Shown here piece by piece: positions 34,676 through 46,309 of a stretch of 64,000 nt of DNA. A program made the position numbers and the translations under genes. Numbering within the stretch: position 1 is the stretch's first letter; each line of letters opens with the position of its first letter. The notes under the pieces are model-generated. The model made no database searches and was not told where the DNA came from. It saw only the letters and a list, made by a program, of their open reading frames with translations. Origin of the DNA: Tyzzerella sp. (GTDB lineage: Bacteria > Bacillota > Clostridia > Lachnospirales > Lachnospiraceae); contig JAFTWA010000047.1 of assembly GCA_017465565.1 (NCBI GenBank), positions 62,001-126,000 of the forward strand, written 5' to 3'.

Positions 34676-36967
34676 CTATTCTAACCATAGAATCATTTCT
34701 AAGATTCTCTTTGCACAAACGCAGAGTTCTTCACGACTAAGAGTTCCCTCTTCCAGTGCCTCTCTTAAATTATCGTTATTTCCTCTCGGCATTTTGATAT
34801 CATTTCCAGCCTTAGCTTCTTTCCAGTGTTCTCCTAGAGTCAGCCAGTCGGTTGTGACCATGCCTTTGTATCCCCATTCACTTCGGAGAATTCCATCCAG
34901 CATTTCTGCATTTTCAGATGCACGTACCCCATTGATAAGATTATATGCTGTCATAATCATCTTCGGTTTTGCTTCTTTTACACAGATTTCAAAACCTTTT
35001 AGATAGATTTCACGAAGTGCTCTTTCTGATACAATAGAATCGGAATTCTTGCGGTTTGTCTCCTTGTTGTTACATGCAAAATGTTTTGGAACTGCAACAA
35101 TATTCTGAGATTGGATTCCGTTTACCATAGCAGCAGCCATTTTTCCAGATAAAAATGGATCTTCTGAATAATACTCAAAGTTTCTTCCACAAAGAGGACT
35201 TCTATGAATATTCAATGCTGGAGTGAGCCAAATCTGCATATTATTTTCTTTGGTTTCTAACGCACCTGCTCTTCCTATTTCTTCTAGAAGTTCTAAGTTC
35301 CAAGAACACGCCAATGCTGTTGCTACAGGAAATGCAGTTGCATACACGCCTTTGCGTGGATTCACACGGACACCGGCTGGTCCATCAGTTGTCATGACTG
35401 GTGGGATTCCATATTTTTCTAAACTTCCCATTCCAGAGGTACCTGCAACTCCATGGTTTGGTTGTCCACCTAGCAAGTGTATAAGTTCCTCATCTGTAAG
35501 TTGTGCTATAAAGGTGTCTAAGTCTGCTTTTCCCTCTGCAACATCCACTAGACGGTACATTCTTTCTGGTTTATCAGCACACTTGTAACCCCAATCAAAA
35601 ACTGCTCTCTCTACAGGCTTACATTCTAATATCTCATAAGTGCCATCTGCCTTCATTCGCTTATCGAGTCTCTCAGGTGTCATATATGGATGCAGTTGCT
35701 CGATGATTGTATCCACCTCTAACACATATGTATAGTCGATTTCTTTCGCACTACGAATGTCTGTACCAACATAAATATGATATTCGCCCTTTTCAAGCAC
35801 ATATGCAGATTTCGAAATCATACCACAGTCATCTAAAGATGCCATATCATTTATTGCGAAAGATATATAAAGTTCTTCACTTTCACCTGGTACAAGTTCT
35901 TTTGTTTTTGCAAATCCGCAAAGTTCTCTGGCTGGTTTATCTAATTTGCCAGAAGGTGCACTAAAATATACTTGCACAACCTCTTTACCCGAAATTCTTC
36001 CTGTATTTGTTACAGTAACAGAAACTATAATCCTGTCTGCGTTCTGACATGCAGCCACCTTAGATAAAGCAAATGTTGTGTAAGATAATCCATAACCAAA
36101 TGGATATACAACACATTCTTTCTTACCCGGCACTGTTTCAAAATAACGGTACCCAACAAAAATATCTTCTGTATATTTCACGTAATCTGCTGACTCATGA
36201 AATCCTTCTGAGGACGGATAATCATCAAATGTCTTTGCACAAGTATCCACAAGTTTACCTGACGGAGTCACTTCGCCGACTAACACATCCGCAGCAGCAA
36301 GTCCACCTTCCATTCCACCTTGCCACAACATTACAGCAGAGGAAACAGCATCATTATAGGCAAACCATGTCGTATCAATCATAGCACCCACATTCAAAAG
36401 TACTACGACATTCTCGAAACTGTCAGTAACTGCCTCTAACATGGCTTTTTCTGCATCACTCAGATAGAAATAATCATCTGTTCCGTCATTCTTTCTGTCC
36501 GATGCCTCTGATGAATAACGTCTGATAACAATGATTGCTGTATTTGCGAAGTCTTTTGCCTGCAACAGTAGAGTATTTGGAACCTCTGGCTCTTCAAACA
36601 ATCCAATCTTCGCCCCATTTTTATATTGTTCTTCCACATAATTCTGATAATACAACGAAAGTGCATCAAATACCTCAACATGGTCTGCTTTCAGTTTTAA
36701 CCCCTGATAAATATTTCGTGTATATAAAGCGTGTACAACACCCGAACCGCCGCCACCTTTTACATAATCAATCTGCCCACAACCAAATATTGCAACCTTC
36801 GTGCCTTTCGCAAATGGCAGCAAATTGTTCTTGTTTTTCAGTAACACAATTCCTTCTGCAGCAGCCTTGCGCGCAAGCTGAATATGAGCTTCTGAACCGG
36901 TTATCAAAGAACGGTTGTCTCCCAGCGGAAGACATGGGGTGTAATTCGCTCTAGCCCATTTCTCCAT
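34676..36967 (-). CDS. GH3 beta-glycosidase with permuted domain order
   Basis: 763 residues. The usual C-terminal GH3 domain comes first (LARKAAAEGIVLLKN, then AIFGCG and the GGMEGGLAAADVL motif), followed by the fibronectin-like domain, and the catalytic TIM-barrel domain comes last (residues about 470-763). The barrel has MTTDGPAGVR, the LTPALNIHRSPLCGRNFEYYSEDP segment, KHFACNN, and the nucleophile aspartate D707 in TTDW. This reversed order is known from beta-glucosidases of Butyrivibrio and related bacteria. No signal peptide is present, so it hydrolyses imported oligosaccharides in the cytosol; beta-glucosidase or beta-xylosidase activity is likely. The ATG follows GGAGG at good spacing. 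It stands alone between a terminator and the hip locus. Confidence 0.92.
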   Translation of the reverse strand: MEKWARANYTPCLPLGDNRSLITGSEAHIQLARKAAAEGIVLLKNKNNLLPFAKGTKVAIFGCGQIDYVKGGGGSGVVHALYTRNIYQGLKLKADHVEVFDALSLYYQNYVEEQYKNGAKIGLFEEPEVPNTLLLQAKDFANTAIIVIRRYSSEASDRKNDGTDDYFYLSDAEKAMLEAVTDSFENVVVLLNVGAMIDTTWFAYNDAVSSAVMLWQGGMEGGLAAADVLVGEVTPSGKLVDTCAKTFDDYPSSEGFHESADYVKYTEDIFVGYRYFETVPGKKECVVYPFGYGLSYTTFALSKVAACQNADRIIVSVTVTNTGRISGKEVVQVYFSAPSGKLDKPARELCGFAKTKELVPGESEELYISFAINDMASLDDCGMISKSAYVLEKGEYHIYVGTDIRSAKEIDYTYVLEVDTIIEQLHPYMTPERLDKRMKADGTYEILECKPVERAVFDWGYKCADKPERMYRLVDVAEGKADLDTFIAQLTDEELIHLLGGQPNHGVAGTSGMGSLEKYGIPPVMTTDGPAGVRVNPRKGVYATAFPVATALACSWNLELLEEIGRAGALETKENNMQIWLTPALNIHRSPLCGRNFEYYSEDPFLSGKMAAAMVNGIQSQNIVAVPKHFACNNKETNRKNSDSIVSERALREIYLKGFEICVKEAKPKMIMTAYNLINGVRASENAEMLDGILRSEWGYKGMVTTDWLTLGEHWKEAKAGNDIKMPRGNNDNLREALEEGTLSREELCVCAKRILEMILWLE

Positions 36968-37067
36968 AAAGTACCTCCAAGTTTTATATTGTTGTACTTA
37001 TTTTACAAGAACGTTTCCTCTATTAAAATACAAAAAATCAAACTAAAATACTTAAAAATAAAACAAG

Positions 37068-37875
37068 TTATAACTCAACAAAATTTGATTGAATTATCTT
37101 TGCTAAATTCTCCTCTAGTTTTGCCTGCTCTGCATACATGTTCCACTTAGAAACGGCACTCCTCACTTCTTCTATTATACTTTCAATTCTTTTCCTGCTG
37201 ATATTCATCCTTTTTCCGCACATTTGGATATCTTCTTTTGTAAAGGAATCTAGTTTTCCATTTATGCTCATTTGATGTTTGCTTAACCAGAAATTTTGAG
37301 GTTCATAAGCAAATGTAATATCATATGCTGGTGCCAAACTCCATATTCCTTTTGTATCCATCAAAAAAGATATATTCTTGACGTGATCATCTTGATTTCT
37401 TGCCAGTACATTAAATACCATTCTTCTAAATAACTGTTCTATTTCTTTCTGTCCCATTCCTAATTGATAGATAATCTGTGCAACCTGCTCATAACTATGC
37501 ACACCTGGTGTATTATAATCGAAATGAGCCAACGCACCTAATGTTTGCATATGAATTTTTTTGCCTGTAGTGATATCTCTATCAAATCTTCTTGTCATAA
37601 AATGATAATTGTTAGATTCCTGATACAAACGGCATTCTTGTTCCAAATTTATCTGGCAATGAATCTGCAAGTAACCCTGGCAGACCATGGAACGAATCTT
37701 TATTTAGATTAGAAAATGAATATACTCTTCTTGACAGTGGCATTGTCAATGGTGAAACTTCAATACCGCTCTGTAAAAATCTGTCATCATAATTAAAAAC
37801 GGGAACACTTGCTACATTTTCTTGTGCCACAACTCCAATTCTTGTTCCCCATAAATATACTTCTGCAGATATCAT
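37068..37875 (-). pseudogene. hipA: hipA toxin kinase, internal deletion and frameshift
   Basis: The first frame (37612-37875) encodes a normal HipA N-terminal domain up to GLPGLLADSLPDKFG and then stops. The second frame resumes at about 37640 with ECRLYQESNNYHFMTRRFDR and runs to 37068, covering the C-terminal kinase part with the catalytic NQDDHVKN and LAPAYD motifs. Intact HipA proteins have about 400-440 residues; here roughly 150 residues between the two parts, including the ATP-binding glycine-rich loop, are absent, and the junction is out of frame. The toxin should be inactive. The 5' end overlaps hipB by four bases (ATGA), so the operon structure is preserved. A ribosomal frameshift could not restore the missing domain. 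Confidence 0.88.
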
Positions 37876-38216
37876 TCTTCATCTCCCCATTTCCATTCAA
37901 TAGTAACATTTGGTCTTTTCTTTGATGTTGCTCTTACTCTTTTTTTACTTCCATCAAGCAATTCTGTTGGCCGAATCACCTGTTCTGGAATCAGATTATC
38001 CAAATTCTGTAGCAACTGCATCGCACGTAATATGTTAATAATATTTTCGACTTTCACATTTTCACCGTTTTCAACTCTTTCCACTGTCCGCTGAGAAATC
38101 CCAGCTCTTTCCGCTAACTCTTTTTGCGTTAGTGCTATTGCAATTCTAGTGTCTCTTATTCTTATACCAATTTCTCTCAAAATAATCTCGTTACTTTCTA
38201 TTCCATATATCTTCAT
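37872..38216 (-). CDS. hipB: HipB-like XRE-family antitoxin/repressor
   Basis: 114 residues. A helix-turn-helix of the Cro/C1 (XRE) type lies at about residues 15-70, with LTQKELAERAGISQRTVERVE as recognition region. The last 35 residues are basic and end in WKWGDEE. In the HipBA system it binds the toxin and represses its own operon. The reading frame is intact although the toxin gene is broken, so the protein may survive as a plain repressor. The start is an ATG preceded by GAGGTG. Confidence 0.88.
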   Translation of the reverse strand: MKIYGIESNEIILREIGIRIRDTRIAIALTQKELAERAGISQRTVERVENGENVKVENIINILRAMQLLQNLDNLIPEQVIRPTELLDGSKKRVRATSKKRPNVTIEWKWGDEE

Positions 38217-38253
38217 ATTTGCACCTCATTATAATTCGTCATTTCTGTCTATT

Positions 38254-38297
38254 ATTATACAATTTTAAGTGTTATTTCGTCAATAATGGCGAAATAA
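38254..38297 (-). promoter_or_regulatory. hipB promoter with overlapping operator
   Basis: On the minus strand TTGACG (38278-38283) and TATAAT (38254-38259) are spaced by 18 bp. An inverted repeat, TTATTTCG (38272-38279) and CGAAATAA (38290-38297), covers the -35 box. This is the expected layout for autorepression by HipB. Confidence 0.65.
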
Positions 38298-38340
38298 AAA
38301 ATGATGTTGTCCGTGTCATATAACGAGACAACATCATTTT
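38298..38340. terminator. Intrinsic terminator after lacZ
   Basis: A 14-bp perfect stem (AAAATGATGTTGTC at 38298-38311, pairing with 38327-38340) ends in T runs in both directions, 13 bases after the beta-galactosidase stop. Confidence 0.88.
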
Positions 38341-38353
38341 ACTTATTATACTA

Positions 38354-41209
<2,856 letters not shown>

Positions 41210-43372
41210 TTATTTAAGAACTAATTCCTTTGTATGAACTAAGTGGTCAGCATAACCTGTTGAAATATGGAACAAGCCAGGTTCTGACACAAATTTATGT
41301 TCATTATTCCAGAAACGAAGCATTGGCTCTTCGATGGTAAATTCGATAGTTTTTCTTTCGCCAGCTTCAAATTCTACTTTCTCAAATGCAATGAGCTGCT
41401 GTATTGGACGTGCATTGGATGCAACAAGGTCACGCATATAAAGCATAACTGTCTCTTTTCCCTTCACATCGCTGTCATTATGTATTGTTATTTTTACGGT
41501 TACTTTCTCATCTGCTGTAAATGCATCTTGTGAAAGAGTAAGGTCTTCATAAACAAAATTTGAATATGAAAGTCCATGTCCAAATGAGTACAGAGGAAGG
41601 TTTCCACATCCAATGTAATTTGATGCGTAACCCTTGTGAATCAAATCCATTTCTGGAGCCTTTGGTCTACCTGTCATCAGGTGATTGTAGTAAATTGGAC
41701 ACTGACCAACTGCCTGCGGGAATGTCATAGAAAGCTTACCGCTTGGATTCATCTTTCCAAATAATAAATCAGCCGCAGCACTTCCGCCCTCTGTTCCTGG
41801 GAACCACATATTTAAGATTGCCGGTACAGTTTTGCTAAGTCTTGTAATAGCAAGTGGACGACCAGTAAAGATAACTGCTGCAGTATTTGGATTTGCTTTC
41901 ATTACTTCTTCTGCAAGTTCGTTTTGAACACCTGGTAAATCGATATCTCCACGGCTGTTTCCTTCACCACTGTAGTTTTGTGGTTCACCAAGACAAAGAA
42001 CAACAATATCTGCTTCTTTTGCAGCCATAACGGCTCTGTCAAAACCAGATTTGTCTAAATCATCCCATTGGTCTCCACAGCCTTTTATAGCAACTACTTC
42101 TGCGTTTGGAATGGCCGCTTCAATACCTTCTTTTACAGTAACGGTCTCTTCATCTCTACCCTGGCATGCCCAAAAGCCTTTGATTGCATGATTATCTGCA
42201 AATGGTCCAATCACAGCCACCTTCTTCACATCTTCTGAGAATGGAAGGATTCCATCGTTCTTTAACAAAACTGCACATTCTGCAGCTGCTTTACGAACGA
42301 GTGCACGGTTTTCTGGAGTCAGACATGCAGCCGCTTCTTTTTCAGGTGATGCTCCATGGTAAGGGTCTTCAAACAGTCCAAGTCTGTCTTTTAATTCGAG
42401 AACCTTCATAACAGCTTCATCAACCTGTGCTTCTGTAAATACGCCTTCTTCAATGAGTTCTTTCAAGTATTTGATATAACCGCTTGAGCACATTTCGATA
42501 TGGCATCCATTGTCAAAAGCAAGCTTTGCAGCATCCTTCATATTGTCAACGATTCCGTGCTTCAAGAGTTCTCCAACTGCGTTGTAATCACTGATAACAA
42601 GCACATCTGCGCCCCATTCTTCTTTCAGAATCTTCTTCATCAGCCAGCTGTTCGCAACGGCTGGAACACCATTCAAAACATTAAATGAAGGCATCAGCAT
42701 ATCTACGCCTGCATCAATACATGCTTTGTATGCTGGCAGATAGAACTCGCGAAGTGTATGCTCTGAAAGTTCCACTGTATTATAATCTCTTCCCGCTTCT
42801 GCACCGCCATATGCAGCAAAATGCTTCACACAGGTAGCAAGATTATCTGGCTTATCAATTCCATCTCCCTGGAAAGCCTTGATTTGGGCAGCTCCCATAA
42901 GTCCGTTTAATAATGGTTCTTCACCGCATGACTCCATAACACGTCCCCATCTGGCATCACGTACATAGTCAACCATTGGTGTAAATGTAACCTGAATTCC
43001 TGATGCTGCCGCTTCTTTGGAAGCCATTCTCGTACATTCCGCTACCATATCTGTATCAAAAGAACATCCCAGTGCCAATGGAATCGGATAAATCGTTCTA
43101 TAACCGTGAATAACATCCATCATAAAGCACATTGGAATCTTATTTCTATCTTGTTCTAAGTGACGTTTTTGAATTGTACATACTTCTTCTGCATTTTTAA
43201 AGTTCAAAATACTTCCTACATGTTTTAAATCTTCCTCTGAGAGACCAGCCTGGGTAAGCGGTCCTGTAATATCAGCTCCTGACTGAATAAACAAATTGGC
43301 ATTGTATTGTCCAAGTTGTCCAATTTTTTCTTCTAAGGTCATTTGTTCTAGTAATTTTTTTAAATCCTTCAT
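41210..43372 (-). CDS. bglX: GH3 beta-glucosidase, conventional order (BglX type)
   Basis: 720 residues with the catalytic barrel first: MTLEEKIGQLGQ, MMDVIHGYRTIYPIPLALG, RDARWGRVMESCGEEP, VKHFAAYG, and nucleophile D262 in VISDYNA. The GH3 C-terminal domain (ECAVLLKNDGILP) and a fibronectin-like domain (SFGHGLSYSNF onward) follow. BglX proteins are often periplasmic or secreted; this one has no signal peptide and should be cytosolic. It probably removes beta-glucosyl units from imported oligosaccharides together with the beta-galactosidase encoded next to it. Confidence 0.92.
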   Translation of the reverse strand: MKDLKKLLEQMTLEEKIGQLGQYNANLFIQSGADITGPLTQAGLSEEDLKHVGSILNFKNAEEVCTIQKRHLEQDRNKIPMCFMMDVIHGYRTIYPIPLALGCSFDTDMVAECTRMASKEAAASGIQVTFTPMVDYVRDARWGRVMESCGEEPLLNGLMGAAQIKAFQGDGIDKPDNLATCVKHFAAYGGAEAGRDYNTVELSEHTLREFYLPAYKACIDAGVDMLMPSFNVLNGVPAVANSWLMKKILKEEWGADVLVISDYNAVGELLKHGIVDNMKDAAKLAFDNGCHIEMCSSGYIKYLKELIEEGVFTEAQVDEAVMKVLELKDRLGLFEDPYHGASPEKEAAACLTPENRALVRKAAAECAVLLKNDGILPFSEDVKKVAVIGPFADNHAIKGFWACQGRDEETVTVKEGIEAAIPNAEVVAIKGCGDQWDDLDKSGFDRAVMAAKEADIVVLCLGEPQNYSGEGNSRGDIDLPGVQNELAEEVMKANPNTAAVIFTGRPLAITRLSKTVPAILNMWFPGTEGGSAAADLLFGKMNPSGKLSMTFPQAVGQCPIYYNHLMTGRPKAPEMDLIHKGYASNYIGCGNLPLYSFGHGLSYSNFVYEDLTLSQDAFTADEKVTVKITIHNDSDVKGKETVMLYMRDLVASNARPIQQLIAFEKVEFEAGERKTIEFTIEEPMLRFWNNEHKFVSEPGLFHISTGYADHLVHTKELVLK

Positions 43373-43420
43373 TTTAACCTTTCCTCCATCTGTAATATTA
43401 GAAAATTACATATTTTGTTA

Positions 43421-43460
43421 ATTATACCACAATCAAAGAAAGAACGGAATATCCGTTCTT
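43421..43460 (-). terminator. Terminator, with GH3 -10 box after it
   Basis: AAGAACGGA (43440-43448) and TCCGTTCTT (43452-43460) form a nine-pair stem followed on the minus strand by TCTTTGATT, 20 bases after the phosphoesterase stop. Just beyond it, TATAAT (43421-43426) with a poor -35 marks a probable separate promoter for the GH3-lacZ pair. Confidence 0.6.
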
Positions 43461-43479
43461 CCTTAAAATTGGTAAAATG

Positions 43480-44505
43480 TTATCGTTTTTCGAAACAAAA
43501 TCGCCCGCTGGAAATTTTAGGCATAATATCTGGATCATAATAGCTCTCTGGTTCGACACCATAACGCCAGGTTGTCTCACTTCCTGTGATTTCAATGCAT
43601 TCGTCAGAAATTTTCACTACTGCATCAAGCGGCGACGCAAAATAATGTGTATTTACCGACTGCCAAAGCTCAGTCAGCTTCCTTTCGCACTCTCCAGTTT
43701 TGCGCCCTTCTTTATCATACTCCTCATACACAAAGGTATGCTCTTTTGTATAATGATGTTCTTTCTTAAGTTCCCACGAACCATTCAAAACCGCGTTTAC
43801 ATCAAAATATACGATTCCATCTTTCATCTCTACACGATTGGTATGATAGTGTCCATTGATACAGAGAATAACCGTCTTTTCTTCTATTTGATTTACCTTT
43901 TGAAAAATCTTAAGAACCGCTTCTGTATCTGGTGAAGCCTTCGCTCTTTCGGTAAAGCTTGCATGTCCTAGCACGATGCAAGACTTCTTCTGCTTTGCGG
44001 CGTCTGTAAGAACCCGTTCCAGCCATTCTAACTGCACTGGTCCCAAGCTGTTTGGTACTTTATTACCAACTGGTTCACCCCAGCTGGCTGTTTTGTTATG
44101 TTCCCATACCTGCAACTTTTCATTCCAAGAATAATTGGTATCTGTACAGACAATTCGATAGCCGTTCTTATCAAAATAATAATAACCGACAGAATCTCCG
44201 CCCCAAATTACATTTTTATCATTGGTAAGGAACTTATTAACTGTCTCCATTGAATTACCCCTGCTCTCCAGCTCATGGTTTCCATAGATGCCATAAGCCG
44301 GAAGCTTGTAAGGATTGTCTAAATAGAGATTAACCACCTCTGGTGAACCAACATAATCATTGCTAAAATCACCTGCATGAATGATAAAATCCACATTCTC
44401 ATCAGAGGCTCTTTTTAAGATTGCCTCCAAATCTGCTACTGTTGCTGCGTACATTCCTTTTTTGTAATGAAAATCTGCAAATACAGAAAAAGTCAAGTCT
44501 AACAT
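43480..44505 (-). CDS. Calcineurin-like metallophosphoesterase
   Basis: 341 residues. The metal-binding motifs appear in order: D-x-H (ADFHY), G-D (HAGDF), G-N-H-E, the G-H-A-S-F histidine and N-G-H-Y-H. This is the core of the calcineurin-like phosphoesterase superfamily, which hydrolyses phosphomonoesters or diesters with two metals. No signal peptide is seen. It is 14 bp after a sugar permease gene and is the last gene of the GH43-importer operon, so a phosphorylated or phosphodiester substrate from the imported glycan is possible; this is inference. A related but truncated gene is at the right edge of the window. Confidence 0.88.
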   Translation of the reverse strand: MLDLTFSVFADFHYKKGMYAATVADLEAILKRASDENVDFIIHAGDFSNDYVGSPEVVNLYLDNPYKLPAYGIYGNHELESRGNSMETVNKFLTNDKNVIWGGDSVGYYYFDKNGYRIVCTDTNYSWNEKLQVWEHNKTASWGEPVGNKVPNSLGPVQLEWLERVLTDAAKQKKSCIVLGHASFTERAKASPDTEAVLKIFQKVNQIEEKTVILCINGHYHTNRVEMKDGIVYFDVNAVLNGSWELKKEHHYTKEHTFVYEEYDKEGRKTGECERKLTELWQSVNTHYFASPLDAVVKISDECIEITGSETTWRYGVEPESYYDPDIMPKISSGRFCFEKR

Positions 44506-44519
44506 TTACGTCTCCTTTT

Positions 44520-45434
44520 TTATTCTCCAGTAATACCCGCAGACTCGATACCTTTTACGAACTGTTTCTGCATTACTAAATAGAATAACATTAATGGCAC
44601 AATTGTAAGCAGCGTTGCTGCGAATTGATAACGTTCATTTAATCGGTTTGACGCATCACCGAAGCTTGTTGAGAAGCTGGCGCCAAATAACGCATCAAAT
44701 GATTGTAATTGTAATGGAAGTGTCTGGAAATCGCTTCCTACAAGCATTGCTGTCTGTGCTGTTTCATTCCAGTACCAAACTAACGAGAAAATAATACATA
44801 ACACGATAGAAGGTACTGCCATAGGCAATGCTATCTTAAAGAATACACGGATTCTTCCTGCTCCATCAAGCTGAGCCGCTTCGTCAAACGATTTTGGAAC
44901 AGCCGAAAAGGCCTGCATGAAAATCAGGACGAAGATGGAGCTCTTAAGCCCCTGCCCTAGGGCTGCCGGAATAATCATAGCAAGTGGCGAGCCTATCATT
45001 TTAAAGGAGTTGAACAAAATGTATCTTGGAATCATTACCACGTCTGCCGGAATAATGAATGTCAAGATTAAAAGCACTACCCAAAGCTTCTTGAATGGCA
45101 CATTAAAACGTGCCAGCGCATATCCCATGAGTGCACAGCAGATGGTCTGTAAAAGTGCGCAAATCACAGAAAAGATAATACTTGTCAAAAGGCTGGTTGG
45201 GTAATCAAGTACTCCCCATACCATCTCAAAGTTTGATAAATCCAGTTTGGTAGGAACCCACATAATCGTAGGGTTAATAAGGTCTTCCGTTGTCATAAGT
45301 GATGTTACAATCATGTATAAGAACGGATATAAATAAACAAATCCGATACAGATAAGCAGGAAATAAATTACTGCATTCAAAACAATATTCTTACCTTCTG
45401 CCTGTGCTTTTGCCTTAAACTTTTTACCGAACAT
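44520..45434 (-). CDS. Carbohydrate ABC importer permease (MalG type, second pair)
   Basis: 304 residues, six predicted membrane segments. The EAA loop reads FDEAAQLDGAGRIRVFFKI...LPMAVP, and the C-terminus QKQFVKGIESAGITG is standard for MalG-like subunits. It overlaps the previous permease gene by 11 bp. This pair is separate from the pair at 50637-52458 in the same operon. Confidence 0.9.
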   Translation of the reverse strand: MFGKKFKAKAQAEGKNIVLNAVIYFLLICIGFVYLYPFLYMIVTSLMTTEDLINPTIMWVPTKLDLSNFEMVWGVLDYPTSLLTSIIFSVICALLQTICCALMGYALARFNVPFKKLWVVLLILTFIIPADVVMIPRYILFNSFKMIGSPLAMIIPAALGQGLKSSIFVLIFMQAFSAVPKSFDEAAQLDGAGRIRVFFKIALPMAVPSIVLCIIFSLVWYWNETAQTAMLVGSDFQTLPLQLQSFDALFGASFSTSFGDASNRLNERYQFAATLLTIVPLMLFYLVMQKQFVKGIESAGITGE

Positions 45435-46296
45435 GTCGTTCCTTCCTCCTTTCCTTCAATATCAAGAATACAATTGCCAATAAGAGCAATACCGCAATTG
45501 TGTACAGCCATGACAACGCTGAAGAATATGAGTATGGTTTTTCCGTATTCATCATGTTGTTCATGATTAAACTGTGAATTGGCGTTGTTGTCATACCTGC
45601 CAAATCCACAATGGTGTACGCTGCCGATACCAGAATCATCGGTCTTAAGTGTGGCAATGTGATTTTCCAGAACTTCTGCCATGAGCTTGCACCGTCAATC
45701 GATGCCGCTTCATAGATTGGGTCTCCAATCTTTTGAAGTCCTGCAAGGATAATCAGCATCTGCACACCTGAATACCATAAAATCGTAACAATATTATCAA
45801 AAATATAGCAAAGAGGTACTGATAAAACACCTGGTAAATTTTCTAAAACCGTGTAAATTGCATACTGGTCAGGATGGATAATGGTTGTAGCCTGATTGCT
45901 CATAAGCTTCGACATAACCGGACCACTGATGATAATTACCGGGAAGAAATAAAGTACACGGAAAAATGCCCGCCCTTTAATCGAAGTATTTAACAATAAT
46001 GCCAGAATAATCGCAGCAACGATAATCATCGGCATTGTAAATACTATTGATTTCATGGTGTTTATCATATCCGTAATAAATTTCGCATCTGCTGTAAATG
46101 CTTCTATGTACCACTTAGGTCCCACAAATTCTGTCACAATACCATTTGGACTAAACTCTACCTGGCAAAGACTTAGCCAGATAGAATATATGAGTGGGAA
46201 CATTGTGAAAGCCAAAAGACCTATTACCCAAGGAAGCATAAAGGCTGTACCAATCAGTGCATCTCTGCTTTTCAGTGTTAATTTCGCTTTTTTCAC
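45424..46296 (-). CDS. Carbohydrate ABC importer permease (MalF type, second pair)
   Basis: 290 residues with about six membrane segments; first helix FMLPWVIGLLAFTMFPLIYS, EAA loop YEAASIDGASSWQKFWKITLPHL. The start chosen is GTG behind AAGGAGGG; a longer frame adds a cysteine-rich stretch with no ribosome site. It lies 13 bp after the DUF5696-like lipoprotein gene. No solute-binding protein of standard type accompanies this pair, so it may share the 961-residue one or use the lipoprotein upstream. Confidence 0.88.
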   Translation of the reverse strand: MKKAKLTLKSRDALIGTAFMLPWVIGLLAFTMFPLIYSIWLSLCQVEFSPNGIVTEFVGPKWYIEAFTADAKFITDMINTMKSIVFTMPMIIVAAIILALLLNTSIKGRAFFRVLYFFPVIIISGPVMSKLMSNQATTIIHPDQYAIYTVLENLPGVLSVPLCYIFDNIVTILWYSGVQMLIILAGLQKIGDPIYEAASIDGASSWQKFWKITLPHLRPMILVSAAYTIVDLAGMTTTPIHSLIMNNMMNTEKPYSYSSALSWLYTIAVLLLLAIVFLILKERRKERHVR

Positions 46297-46309
46297 TGTC
46301 AATCCCTCC

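Noticed and set aside
43421-43460. Catabolite-repression (cre) site near the GH3-lacZ promoter
   Set aside because: No match to the cre consensus was found; the palindrome there is better explained as a terminator.
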